DNA of 64,000 bases from Kingdonia uniflora (GCA_014058105.1 JACGCM010001798.1:1674001-1738000); one strand, 5' to 3'. Positions 45,211-57,790 are shown, counted from the first letter of the stretch. Translations and numbers: made by a program. Notes: generated by a model from the letters alone, not told the origin.

Positions 45211-48200
45211 ATGGTGGCTGTGAAGAAAACGGTCAGTGTTTCAGCTATTACTCTGTACTCTTCATTTGTTTACGTTTGATTTCGATCTCATTTAGGGTTT
45301 CGTTGTTGTTGTTGTTGTTACAGAAGAAGACTCATGAGAGCATCAACAACAGGTTAGCTTTAGTGATGAAGAGTGGAAAGTACACTCTTGGATACAAAAC
45401 TGTGCTTGATTCTCTCAGAAGCTCTAAAGGTTTTGATCCCTTCCATTTGATTCAAGTTGGTATTTTTTAGGGTTTTTGTGTGATTTTAAAGCATTTGAAA
45501 TTGTGGGATTTGTAGGAAAGTTGATTATTATTTCTAATAATTGCCCGCCTTTGAGGAAGTCTGAGATTGAGTATTATGCGATGCTTGCGAAAGTTGGGGT
45601 TCATCATTTTAATGGAAGTAAGTGGTTTAATACCGTTTAGTTTGTTGGTTTGTTTGTGTTTTGGTATTCAGTTTATTTTGTTTGGATTGTGTAAGAACTA
45701 GTATACGATATTTGATTCTGAACTTTTGTATTTTAAGTATTGCGTTAGAACAATTATAATTATATTGGGTAGTAGTAGTACTGGATGGAGATATAAATAC
45801 TGTAAAGAAGAGTAGAGAGAAATAGATGGGAACATGTAAATAAGATTCCAACCGATGGAGCTTGGTGGAAATGAGCAATACTTTTATAAAAGAGTCCGGA
45901 TTTGGGACTTCCGGGAGCAGTGACACGTGGTCTAGTGTTTCGAGAAGACTTTTGCTCATATTTGCAAAAAATATAGTTTATCCCCAAATTAAACATCCCT
46001 CCCGTATTATACTCCCTGCTCCTCAAAGCCCTAGAAAAACTACTAAAAATGAAAGGGGTACCTTATCAATGTCTCTAGAGATCACAATTTCGACACATGT
46101 TGGCAATTTACGACCCATGTTTGCTTGCTCATTACTAATTTGACTAGAGATTGCAGTTTCATGTTAAAGGGTACCTTATCAGTCTCTCTAATCTCTGTTG
46201 GATGGAGAGGCGCCTACTGGCTACTACAATCTTCCCTTCTAGGTGTTCGCGGGAAATTCATCATTCATGTAATAAAAAAAATGTTATTCTAAACTTAATT
46301 AGTGAATGATATTGTTTCTTTAAAATTGATTTTGGTTGCCCATTAGTGGAAGAACAATACTGAATGTTTGAGTAAGAGATGGGATCTTACATAATTGACT
46401 ATATTCATGGGTTGATGTTTTTTGATTTGAGGAGGATGAACTGTGAGAGAGATGAGTGTACGAAGGGTGGAAAGGATTCTAATCTTGGGGGTAAAATTGG
46501 TATCACAGAAATGGAGATAGTAGATTTTTTGTCTGCAATAATAAATCCAGGTGTCACGTAAAGTTGTGAAGGAGCAGGAAGCCTAGTCCCTGCTCCCAGG
46601 AGTCGCAAATCCGGACTCTTTATAAAATGAACTTTTGAAATGAGCAATAGTTTCAGAAGATTTTATGCACAAATAGCAACCAGAAACAGCAGTACACCCT
46701 CTCAGTTGTAAATAAGATCTGCTAACCAGTTACATCTATCTTCACAATCCTTATTTTGAAGAACGGACAAAACATTAATATTCTGTTGGTGTAGAGCATC
46801 TTCTTGCTGCCTAGCACGCCCCATTCACTCCCTTCTTTACAAGTCTTATGACTCCATTCTTTTCTCTATTTTGCTTCTCGTTTTCATAGAACCACAGACA
46901 AATTGGAGTGTCTTATTTCCTTTTGATAAATGAAAGGTCTGTTTATCTCACTAGGTTATAACTAGCATTTATCCTAATATAGAACTTGACGTTGAGCCAA
47001 TAAAGATGAAAGTTCTATTTTTTTTTACTTCACGTCTTCTTGAACATGGTCATCTGAGGTGGCTTGCTGGGTTAGAAACACTAGAGTCAACCCTCAACTC
47101 TGAATATGGGCAATAGAGTGACCATGGAAAAGCATTTGTTTACCCTATTCAATCTTTGAATATTTGACTTGATCTCTATAATCTTAATCCACAATACGAA
47201 GAGAGAAACCCTAGTTAGCAGAAAAGTACGAAAAACACCAAAAATTGGATCGGGAAAAGTCCCTTTAAGAGCTTCAATTGCTTAAACGCAGTTAATTACA
47301 ATGAATTACTCTAAACCCTAACTTCTTCATCAGAACTTTCTATTGAACTAACCTTTCTAGAAAAATAACCTAAGTCTCCTTTATATATAAGGGAACTAAA
47401 AATACCAAATAACACAGATCTCGATACAAGCCCATGCCTTAAAATAACAACCAACGCCAAGCTCGTTCGAGCGACCTTACGCTAATTAGTCTAAAACCCT
47501 AGAAACTTGACAAGTCGTTCGAACGACTTGGGTTTCCTGGGCCAAATTCTAGAGAGTTGGAAAAGGGTCGTTGGAACGACTCTTAACCTCGTTCGAACGA
47601 CTTTACTATAATTTGGTCTTCGACTAGATTCTCCTGGATCATGGCTCCCCCCTTTAGGAGCCTTGAGGTTCTGCTCAAGCTAGAACTGGAGATGTGGAAA
47701 TGCGGCGTTGCCTATTTCCCTGCTATACCACTTCGACTTACTAGGTAGCTAACCTTTTTTCCCAACTCGGAATGGTTCAATACCACCCCGTCTTGTAGTA
47801 TGAACTTTCCTCTCTAGAATACCATCCTCCTGCAACGGATTTTCTCTTTCCATCCACTGACGGTAGATGAGTGTCGATTGTAGAGTTTTCATCTAAAAGA
47901 TATGGCTTAAACAGCTTTAAATGCTCGACATTAATCACCGAATACATCTTCATAGAAGGCGGCAAATCCAATTCATACTCACATGTCTTGCCTTACAGTA
48001 ACTTTCAGCGAAACACACTACGCCCCTTGGGATCATCATATCATGCAACATAACCTGACGTAACAAAAGGTTGTATCTGTATAGAAACCAACATAACGGA
48101 AGTAGTTGGTAATGGGGGTCGAGATAACCTATCAACCATTTTATTGTCTACTTCCTTATACTGTATAAACAAAAGAAATTGTTGGAGATACGACATCCCC

Positions 48201-51200
48201 TTCATCTGGCGAGCTTGCTGTAGCTTGGACTGTGTAGCTAAAAACTGGAGCGGTTTGGGATCAGTATGTACCACAACCTCCTCTTGCAACTTCCCCATGT
48301 CGGTTTGTTGCTTATAAGATATTGTCAGTGTAGACAACACTCTAGCCGACGTACCATCTTGAACCGGTCGAACCAATAACACAAACTTGCCGCTTGCATT
48401 AACCAGATGAAGCCTGAGTTGTTGTTACTAGATTATTTGTGGTGACATGCTCCTTACAAGCATTGATATGAAACTCTTTTCCCTCCTTTACAAGACGATA
48501 CTTGTGAGCTCTACGGTAATGAATTGCATCTCGGTCCCAAAGATAAGGGCTACCCAAGATGACCTGACACACATCCAAATGAACCACCTCACACGTTACC
48601 TCGTCAATAAGCTTTTTAGTGATCGCAAACTTGAATGTACACTGTTTCGTGATCATCAAATTCGCTTCTTTCTGAATCCACCCCAAACCATACGACTTAG
48701 AATGAGCTGTAGTTGTCAAAACCCATCTTCACCAACGCCTCAGAAATCAAAAAAATTTGACTACCCGAATTCACAATGGCCTCGACTAAGCTCTGCTTTA
48801 CCTGAATACTGACATGAAAAAGTTTTTCCCGACTCTCCTCGGTAGCCAAAGTCTGTTGAAACATAAGTGTAAGCTTAAGATTCAGTTTATCTAAATCCGG
48901 GAGGTTAACAAACTCTGCGACTAGTGCATCTCTCTTTTTTGCTCTTCTCCTTCGGCCTAAGCTCCGGGTGAAGTTTTCAACATCTATCTGAAATATGCCC
49001 ACTCGCCTTATAATGATTGCAAGAATTCTCCTTGGATGAAGACCCCTCTCCTTTGGACTCTCCATTATGTTCCTCTTTCCAACTAGACTTGTACCTCGAC
49101 TTTGTTCTTGTCGTCTTCTTTCTTACTCTTCAAGTACTTGTCTTCAATGACAATTGCCTTCACGGTAGCGTCCTCGATATTGGCCACAATAAAGAACTTC
49201 AACACTCTTCTAATGGACTCCGACAACCCCCCCGTGTACTTCATGAACACCTCATACTCGTCCACATCAATGTCAAAACCAAAGCTTGGTTATGGAACGC
49301 CGTAGTGTACTCCTGTACGGATTGCTCATACTTTTGGCGCAAATTGTGCAATTTATACCATCTCTCTTGCTCATACCCAATGGGATAAAATTGCTTTCGT
49401 ACTAATACCTTGAATTCTTTTCAGCTCAAACTTCCTAAATCGTGGCGTTTTCGATAAGATTTTCACCATGTGAGTGCATGACTTGTAAATTTTAATGTAG
49501 CAAAACATATTTGTTGAGCATTGGAGTATTCTTAAACGGAAAAATAAGTTTCTAACCTATCTAACCAGTTATCCAATATCTCAGCATCGATTGAGCCGTC
49601 GAATACCGGAATTTCAATCTTAAAATTAATACGAAGATTACGTATAAGATTCGATGACTTACCAATACTCGATCGCCTAGAATCACTATCTATCTCTGTA
49701 ATATCGACGTCTCCATCCACCTCCATAACCCATTTCTTCCTCGAGCGGCCTCGCCCTGTCGCTGAAGCGGAAGCCTTTGCGAGGTTCGTGAGACGCAATT
49801 GTTTTACCAACTCCCCTACAGTAGAAGTTAGGTCGGAAACTGTCGTTTCCAAAGTCGTGAGTCTATCGTTGGAATCGTTAATCCATAATTCGATTGAGAA
49901 GCCTGTGTTAGAAGAGAGATACGAAGAACACCAATCGGTTTGGAAAAATAGAGAATTCAATTACTCAAGAATGATGTAATTGCAGGAAGAAAAACTCTCA
50001 AACCCTAGGTTTCCTCAGAACTCTTTCAGATCTAAGATAGAACAATGATCTAAACTCTAGATAATTAATTCTAGCCTAGGCTTGCCCTTTTATAAAGGTT
50101 ACAAGTCCTAGTTACAATCCAATTCGAAATCCAACTCTAATCCAACTCTAAAAGGTATTTAAAACTCTTAAACTAGAACTGGAATTACGATAGTCGTTCG
50201 ACAACTTGTTCGAACGAACCCAAACTCGTTCGAAGAAAAATATGCCTCTGGGCCAAATTCCATAGGACATAACAACTCGTTCGAACGACACTTAAAGTCG
50301 TTCGAACGAAATATGGCTCTGGGCCAAAATTCCTGCGAACATGTCAACTCGTTCGAACGACATTGACAATTCTTAAAAAATATACTCGATCCTCCTGGAT
50401 CATGGCTCCCCCATTTAGGAGCCTTGAGCTCCTGTTCAAGCTAGAACTGGAGATGTGGGAAAGCGGTGATGCCCAATTCCCTGCTGTACCACTTCGACTT
50501 ACTTGGTAGCTGACCCTACATCCCAACTCGGAACGAATCTATAGCACCCCGTCTGGTAGTATGAACCTTTCGCTCTAGAATACCATCCTCCGGCAACGGA
50601 TCTTCTCTTTCCATCCATAAGTCACCAACTGACGGTAGGTGAGTATCGATTGCCGAGTCTTCATCCAAAAGAGACGGTTCAAACAACTTCAAATGCTCGG
50701 CATTAATCACCGAATACATCTTCATGAAAGGTGGCAAATCCAACTTGAATACATTGTCGCCAATCTTCTTGAGTATTAAAAATGGACCATAATAGATAGG
50801 TTTGAGCTTCTTACTTTCCCCCTTAAGCCGTTCCTTACCCAAATGCAACCAAACGAAGCCGCTTTCAAGAAAAGTACACTCAACCCGATGTTTGTCGTGG
50901 CGAGCCTTATACTTTGCTTGAGTCTTCTTCAACTGAGCTTCAACCACTTTATGAACCTTGCTGATCTTTACAATGAAACGCTAAGCTTTAACCTGCTCCT
51001 CTTCCTCCTTCCCTGACACCGTCTTGTCGCCAAGACTAAACGCCAAATCAAAAGGGCTTTGCGGCAAGTACCCCAAACAAACTTCAAAAGGAAACTTCAA
51101 TGTGGAACCATGAATCGCTCGGTTGATCGCAAAATGAAGATACGCTAAACTCTCATCCCAAGTCTTAGGATGCTTAGAATGGAATCCCCGTAATAAATGT

Positions 51201-54200
51201 ACCAAAGTGCGGTTAACGACCTCTGTTTGCCCGTTTGTCTGCGGATGAAAAGCGGTACTTCTCTTCAACTTAGTGTCCATCATCCCCCATAACGATCTCC
51301 AGAAATGCCCTAAAAACCGGCTATCCCTATCAGAAATAATAGAAGAAGGGAGCCCGAAATACCTCCAGACGTCTCTGAAAAACAATTGCGTTGCTCTTTT
51401 CCCTGTGACCGTCTTCTGGTATGGAATAAGAACAATCATCTTGCTGAATCGATCCATCACCACAAACAAATAGTCATTCTTACACTGGTCATGGGCAAAC
51501 CACCCATAAAATCCATCAAAAAATTGAGCCGTCTGCAACTCATCTAAAAGCTCGTCAATCCGTGGAAGCAGAAAACGATTCTTCACCGTGATCTTGTTCA
51601 ACGCCCGATAATCCACACACATCCTCCAAGACCCATCCTTCTTCGGCACCAGTAACACCGGTGAACCACAGGGCGAGCAACTCGAATTAATAACTCTTTG
51701 CTCCAGGAGTTCGAGTACCTGTTTCTTGATCTCATCAGACTCAGTAACAAAAGTCCGATATAACCCAATATTGGATAGTGGCTCACCATTCACCAAGGTG
51801 ATATCATGCTCCACATCCCTCTTGCACGACATCCCTTCTATGCCCAGAAACAAGTCTCCATACTCCTTGCAACTCCCCATATCAGTTTGTTGCTTAGAAG
51901 ACATTGCCAAAGTAGAAAATATTGTAGCCGACGGACCTTTGTGAACCGGTCGCACCAACAACAAAACAAATTTGCCGCTCGCATTAACCAACCTCTTCGC
52001 CTGAGTCGCCGTTACCAAATTACAGGTAGTGATATGTTCCTTGCACGCATTAATATGAAACTCAGTCCCATTCTTCACCAAACGATACTTGCTAGCACGG
52101 CGGTAAAGGATTGCATCTCGGTCCCAAAGATAAGGGCTACCCAAGATAACTTGACATACGTCCAGCAGAACCACCTCACATGCCACTTCGTTAATAAACT
52201 TTTCAGTAATTGCAATCTTGAACGTACACTGTTTAGTGATCTTCAACTCTGCGTCTTTCTCAATCCAACCCAAACCATACGGCTTAGGATGAGCCACAGT
52301 AGCCAAACCCATCTTCTTCACCACCGCCTCCGAAATTAAATTCTTCTGACTACCCGGATCAATAATGGCCTCGACTAAGCTCTGCTTCACTTGAATGCTG
52401 ACAAAGAAAAGCTCTTCCCGACTCGCCTCGTCGATAACTAGAGGTTGCTTGAAAATTAGAGTAAGCTTAGGATTTGGCTTATCTAAATTCGGAAGATCCA
52501 CAATCGCTGCGGCTAGTGCACGTTTATCTTTCTTGCCCTTCTCCTTCGGCCGAAGCTCCGGGTGAAGTTTCCAACATGTATCGGAATTGTCCCCATTTGC
52601 CTTGCAATGACTACAAATAGTCCCTTTGAATGAAGACCCCTCTCCTTTGGGCTCCCCTTTCTGATCAAACTTCCAATTAGCCTTGTACCCTGACTTGTTC
52701 TTGTCGTCTTTCTTGTTGCTCTTCAAGTACTTGCCTTCAATGGCAATTGCTTTAACGGTAGCGTCCTCGATATTTTCCATCTTGAAGAGCTTTAATTTTC
52801 TTCTAATGGACTCTGATAAACCTCCCGTATACTTCATGAACACGTCGTACTCATCCACATCAACATCCAAAACCAACGCTTGGTTATGAAATTCCGTAGT
52901 GAATTGTTGTATGGATTGCCCAAACTTTTGGCGCAAATTGTGCTATTTATACCACCGCTCCTGTTCATACCCAATCAGATAGAATTGCTTTCTCACCAAA
53001 ATCTTGAATTCCTTCCAACTCAGACTTCCGACATCATGTCGTTTCCGATAGGATTTCTACCACGTTAGTGAGTGACTTGTGAATTTCAAAGAAGAGAAAC
53101 AAATCTTATGAGCGTTTGAATATTCATCAATGGAAAAATAGGTCTCCAACCTATCTAACCAATTATCTAATTTCTCGGCATCGACGGAACCATCGAAAGC
53201 CGGAATCTCAATCTTAAAGCCAATACGAAGATTACACATAAGATTCGTTGACTTACTAGAACCTAGGCGCTCCTTGACAGACTCGGGATCACTAGTTTCA
53301 TCGAATACCGGAACGTCCTCGTCACCATCTACCTCCATAACCCCTTTCTTTTTCGAACAGCTTCGCCGACTCGCCAAAACAGAATCCAATGCGAGGTTTG
53401 TGAGACGTAATTGTTCTACTAACTCCCCTACAGTAGAAGCTAAGGTGGAAATTGTCGTTTCCAAAACCGTGATTCTCTCGTTGGGATCACCCATCTCCAA
53501 ATTGTCTTTTTTCTTTGAATTAGGTTTGCGATGGATCTTCAACGGACTCACGAGTTTCTCCTTCGTTTGCTTGAGACGGTCATGTGTAGAGACCATACAC
53601 CACAATTAACCCCCCGAGAATCGAAACTGGAAAACTGATACCACTTAATCCGCAATACGATTGAGAAGCCTGTGTTAGTAGAGAATCTGAAGAACACCAA
53701 TCGGTTTAGAAAAATAGAGAATTCAATTACTCAAGAATGAAGTAATTACAGGAAGAAAAACTCTCAAACCCTAGGTTCCCTCAGAACTCTTTCAGATCTA
53801 ACATAGAACAATGATCTAAACTCTAGATAATTAACTCTAGCCTAGGCTTGCCCTTTTATAGAGGTTACAAGTCCTAGTTACAATCCAATTCTAAATCCAA
53901 CTTTAAAAAGGTATTTAAAACTCTTAAACTAGAACTGAAATTACGATAGTCGTTCGACAACTCGTTCGAACGAAAATATGCTTGTGGGCCAAATTCCAGA
54001 GGACATGACAACTCGTTCGAACGACACTTAAAGTTGTTCGAACGAAATATGGTTTTGGGCCAAAATTCCAGCGAATATGTCAACTCGTTCGAACGACATT
54101 GACAATTCTTCAAAAACATACTAGATCCTCCTAGATCAACCGTCCATCTCCAAATCGTCTTTCTTCGAATTAGGTTTGCGATGAATCTTCTGCGAACTCA

Positions 54201-55311
54201 CTAGTTTCTCCTTCGTTTGCTTTAGACGGTTACGTGTAAAGACCATAAATCACAATCAACCCCCGAAGATTCTAACCTGGCTCTGATACCACTTAATCCA
54301 CAATACGAAAAGAGAAACCCTAGTTAGCAGAAAAGTACAAAGAACACCAAAAATTGGATCGGGAAAAGTCTCTTTAAGAGCTTCAATTGCTTAAACGCAG
54401 TTAATTACAATGAATTAATTTAAACCCTAGCTTCTTCCTCATAACTTTCTATTGAACTAATCTTTCTAGAAAAAATACCTAAGTCCCCTTTATATATGAG
54501 GGAACTAAAAATACCAAATAACACGGATCTCAATGCAAACCCACGCCTTAAAATAACAACCAACGCCAAGCTCGTTCGAACGGCATCCAAGCTTGTTTGA
54601 ACGAAATTTGTCTTTGGGCCAATATTCCAGTGAGTATGAAAAGGTCGTTCGAACGAAATAGGGAGTCGTTCGAACGACTTGGGTTTCCTAGGCCAAATTC
54701 CAGAGAGTTGGAAAAGGGTCGTTCGAAGGACTCTTAACCTCGTTCGAACGACTTTACTATAATTTGGTCTTCGACCAGATCCACCTGGATCAAATCTAGT
54801 CACTTGTGAAGTATAAATTAGCTTTGACTCCATGAAAGGTTTCAAGTCATAAATCATCATTTAACTTAAACTAAAAGCCTGTGACCTGCATGTGGTTGGA
54901 TTTGGATGATTGTTATTTTCTTTATTTCACTTTGAAATTTGTTTTAGTGTTAACAAGTCTAGTTGGTCGTATTGTTTTGAATGTAAGTTCTCCACAGCTT
55001 TTGTTTATAGACAATGGATCAAAATCAAATGTTTCCCCTCTATTACATGAATGCTGATTCTAAAATATCCTCAATGATCAAATCTATTTGCATCTTTCAG
55101 ACAATGTCGACCTGGGAACAGCTTGTGGAAAGCTTTATCGTGTTTCTTGCCTTAGCATAATTGATCCAGGTTTGTTCTTCTGTGTTTTTACCACCTTTTG
55201 TTCAATTCTCTATTGATTAACCTGAAAATCCTCTTTTTGTGCATTTGACGTATTTGCAATACTATGACAGGTGATTCGGACATCATTAAGACACTGCCTG
55301 GAGGCCAGTGA
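45211..55311 (+). CDS. RPL30: 60S ribosomal protein eL30
   Basis: eL30 is a structural protein of the large ribosomal subunit. Exons 45211-45231, 45324-45429, 45516-45617, 55101-55169 and 55271-55311 join in frame to 112 residues plus TGA, the usual length in plants. Diagnostic segments: [60 protein letters not shown] and [12 protein letters not shown]. Cys residues and the RNA-binding loop segments are kept, and no lesion is seen. Intron 3 is 9,483 bp because nested retrotransposons and a smaller inverted-repeat element entered it; introns 1, 2 and 4 are about 100 bp or less. All splice sites are GT-AG, so the gene looks functional if the large intron is removed. Confidence 0.97.
45881..46636. 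mobile_element. inverted-repeat element in eL30 intron 3, possibly Mutator-like
   Basis: Ends are long imperfect inverted repeats: TTATAAAAGAGTCCGGATTT on the left and its complement with small changes on the right, continuing to GGGAGCAG for about 40 bp. Immediately outside lies a perfect 13-bp direct repeat GAAATGAGCAATA (45868-45880 and 46637-46649). No transposase is present. Long TIRs and a long target duplication suggest a MULE-type MITE, although 13 bp exceeds the usual 8-11 bp. Confidence 0.65.
47185..47641 (-). repeat. 3' LTR of the outer element
   Basis: 457 bp. It contains about four copies of TCGTTCGAACGA, a perfect 12-bp palindrome, or close variants. Confidence 0.88.
47660..49874 (-). 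pseudogene. remnant gag-protease and RNase H/tail of the outer element
   Basis: From right to left: gag start ([40 protein letters not shown]), a gap with several shifts, a zinc-knuckle remnant, protease region ([39 protein letters not shown]), then directly the end of RNase H ([30 protein letters not shown]) and the C-terminal tail ([20 protein letters not shown]). Reverse transcriptase and nearly all of integrase are missing. Many stops remain. Confidence 0.75.
49879..50402 (-). repeat. 3' LTR of the inner element
   Basis: 524 bp. It holds six TCGTTCGAACGA-type motifs, each spaced by a CTGGGCCAAATTCC-like segment. Confidence 0.87.
50516..50947 (-). pseudogene. integrase C-terminal part and tail of the inner element
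   Basis: The frame reads [60 protein letters not shown] and [12 protein letters not shown], as in the Gypsy integrase C-terminal domain. It is separated by one stop from the long ORF upstream and continues into a tail ending [12 protein letters not shown]. Confidence 0.75.
50981..52936 (-). pseudogene. gag-protease-RT/integrase fusion ORF of the inner element
   Basis: An uninterrupted 651-codon ORF. Order: gag end ([19 protein letters not shown]), zinc knuckle [14 protein letters not shown] with Asp at the expected His position, protease-like region ([15 protein letters not shown]), then the reverse-transcriptase fingers ([20 protein letters not shown]) up to DELQTAQFF. There the sequence jumps into integrase ([43 protein letters not shown]). 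The RT palm with its YxDD box, RNase H and the integrase HHCC region are absent. At the junction (about 51480-51530) the first integrase Asp reads only in another frame ([12 protein letters not shown]). The product could not reverse-transcribe. Confidence 0.85.
53057..53605 (-). pseudogene. gag N-terminal part of the inner element
   Basis: The frame reads [32 protein letters not shown] (coiled coil), then [20 protein letters not shown] and [20 protein letters not shown]. It stops at 53057, and the rest of gag continues in another frame at 52936, so the copy is shifted or has a stop between. Confidence 0.8.
53646..54138 (-). repeat. 5' LTR of the inner element
   Basis: 493 bp. The same design as its partner, with about five TCGTTCGAACGA-type motifs; the length difference from the 3' LTR is in the number of motif-bearing blocks. 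Confidence 0.87.
54294..54792 (-). repeat. 5' LTR of the outer element
   Basis: 499 bp. It carries six TCGTTCGAACGA-type motifs, more than the shorter partner LTR, and is followed outside by the TSD AATCT. Confidence 0.88.
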
Positions 55312-56977
55312 GTTCCGTTGGCTGCACGCTTTTGCTTTGTCGAGAAGTAGCGTAGTCGGAGTTTTTTTGTTTTATTTTGTTAAGTATTTGGATACCTTCC
55401 TAGTGACATTAATGTTTTCTTATTTAAATTTGAATCCTCATGTGTTCCTTTTTTTGGCGAATCTAGTTTTGTTTTACTAGTGAATGATAGATATTTGTGT
55501 TGCTGGTATGATGATTTTAAGACATCTAAGTTGTGCCTTGTTTGGTTAGCCATTGATGACCAGAGAGTTGTTTATGCTATGGATGAAAGAGAGTAAGCTT
55601 CTGGTTGCTTAGAAAGTATCTGTACTATTTTGGCGAGATGAAGGAGACCTGCTACTTCTGAGTGATAGTGTTGAGAACGAAGAGACCTTCAACTGCTGAG
55701 AAATAGATAGGGGTGAGAACAAGGAGAATCTGCAATGCTTATTTTATTCTTCACGGATCTATAATGATACTCGCAATACCATATTTCTTAATCTGTGTAC
55801 CCCAACTTTGCTAGTAAGCTTGGTGCAATTTAGATTGAATTTTAAGAATTAACATTGCAATTGGTGTTCTATTACTTAGTTTAATACGAGTTTTATGCCT
55901 TTCATGCAGAAAATTCATGACAATTTCAAAATATATAACCTCAGACTCCCTAAATTCAAAATCTAGGGGATATTGGCTAAAGTTTATTCAAAAAAGTGCT
56001 TAACAGATAATTTACGAGTCTGGATACTGTTTGAACTCTTAAACATGTGTAATGTACGCTAACTATATGTTTGTTCATTGGATCAGCATGTTCTTTCCAA
56101 CTTGCATATATTTCTACTAGATTGCTCAGTTTTATGGGCTATATTTTTTTCCCGCGTTGTATTTCATGTGTAATAGAGTATCGTATTTTTTTTTCCTAAC
56201 GCACCACGTATATTACACGAATTTGAATTTCTCCCACATCGTATTTTCAAGTCATACAAGAAATTAATTTTGTAAAGAGCATAATATCTTTGTGATTCAC
56301 CATCCAACTACTGGGAGTTGTACATCAGTCATGACTAGAATAATTAACACATCAATATTCAATACATGTATCCTTTTATTTGTGAGGAAGAAGAATAAAG
56401 ATAAAGTTAAAAGAAAATAAAATAGTATAAGGCAAAGCACATATTTTTCTTTTTAATCACCATTGAAAAGGCAATTAAGGTATTGGAGGGAACTAATTAC
56501 CTGTAGAGGCATGCTTTTACATATGCTATGCTCATGCAAAATCAGTTACCACGACGTTCGACTCTCAAAGCTCAACTTAAAGACAGTTTGAGGAGATTAA
56601 CATCAAAACATACAGGAACAACAGGTACGTGAAGATTACTCGCTGATTTGACATTCGACGGAAGTAATTTGTTATTTACCAACCGACTCAAGTATGTTAT
56701 CATGTTTGTTGTAATTGTTGTATGCCTATGAATATAACCCAACCTCCAACATTAAAGTGGTTGAGTAATGTGAAATTTCGGGAATCAAAACAATGTACTA
56801 GCATACCTTGGAGTGGTGCTGCAAATGAACGAGGATGAGGGAAGAGAGGGAGAGAGACGAGTTACGGAGTGAGATGAGATGCACTTTAAGGCGTAAGGTG
56901 TAAATATTGGTTTGGTTTTAGTTTTGTTGTTGCAAAACAATTATTTTAGTCATGTGACATTCTTTATCTTTGCCTTA
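55312..56977. other. eL30 3' UTR and intergenic region
   Basis: AT-rich sequence containing the eL30 3' UTR. No long ORF, RNA gene or transposon border was recognised. Confidence 0.4.
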
Positions 56978-57479
56978 AAGCATCTCTAAGAGAGTGGCAT
57001 GCTCTTAATGCTTTCCTATACTCTTGCAAAAAACCCATCCAACATGGGTATGGTGTTGAGCATACTCACCCCCATACCCCTCCAAAGTAGGGGTATGGCG
57101 ATAATACGACCCTAACCCGACCTGCTATAAACGGGTTTGGGTTACCCTTGGCGGGTTTGGGTCGTAAACGGGTTGACACGCTAGACACGACTGCGAAGCA
57201 GGTCGGGTTAGGATTTCAAAATTTGACCCACGGGTGACCCGCTAACCCGTTTAGTTATGTAATTTAGTTTAGGTTTCAAGGCTTTTTGGTCTTTTCCCAC
57301 ATACTATAAATAGTTAACCTAAAGTCAAAAACCTAAACCTCATTTGATATTTTGATTTCCTGACCTCCTCGCCGCTCCTCCTCTCTCAGTATCTCTCACT
57401 CCTCACCGCCGTGTCGTTGTCATGTGTAGTGTACTGTGGTTTGTGGCTCAGTTCATCAAGTTTCACTCTCGATTCTGTT

Positions 57480-57790
57480 GATTTACAGTAGATCAGTTCA
57501 TCAGTTGATTCAGTTCATCACTTTACTCTCGATTTACAGTTGATTCAGTTCATCAGTTCATCACATCACTCTAGATCAGTTCATCACATCACTCTAGACT
57601 TCAAGTTTCAACAGACTTCAAGTTTCATCAGTTCATCAGTTGATTCAGTTCATCACATCACTCTAGATCAGTTCATCAGTTCAAGACTTCAAGTTTCAAG
57701 TTTAAACAGCCAAGTGCCGACCAGGTTACTACTTTTAAGTTCATCAGTTTATCAGCTTACTTTTATCAGTTCATCAGTTCATCTGTCGAA
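57480..57790 (+). repeat. short degenerate repeats (CAGTTCATCA) in the hAT element
   Basis: CAGTTCATCA and CATCACTCTAGA recur many times in irregular order. They are not a coding sequence and may be part of the element's promoter or leader. Confidence 0.7.

Larger units (their letters stand above)
49879..54138 (-). mobile_element. inner Ty3/Gypsy element nested in the outer one
   Basis: LTRs at 54138-53646 (5') and 50402-49879 (3'), a primer-binding site (TGGTATCAG) next to the 5' LTR and a purine tract next to the 3' LTR. Flanking 5-mers are ATCGT (49874-49878) and ACCGT (54139-54143), a TSD with one transition. Its gag and protease are clearly related to those of the outer element, so one family has inserted into itself. 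Internal length is only 3.2 kb because much of pol is deleted. Confidence 0.88.
47185..54792 (-). mobile_element. outer Ty3/Gypsy element in eL30 intron 3, internally deleted
   Basis: Read on the minus strand: 5' LTR 54792-54294, primer-binding site just after it (AGTGGTATCAGAG), gag, protease, a deleted pol, a purine tract (AAAGGGGGGAGCCA) and the 3' LTR 47641-47185. The TSD AATCT is perfect (47180-47184 and 54793-54797). LTR ends are TG...TA in element orientation, not the usual TG...CA. A related element (49879-54138) is inserted at the start of its gag. The LTRs differ by a block indel, so the insertion is older than the 16-kb Gypsy copy. Confidence 0.9.
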
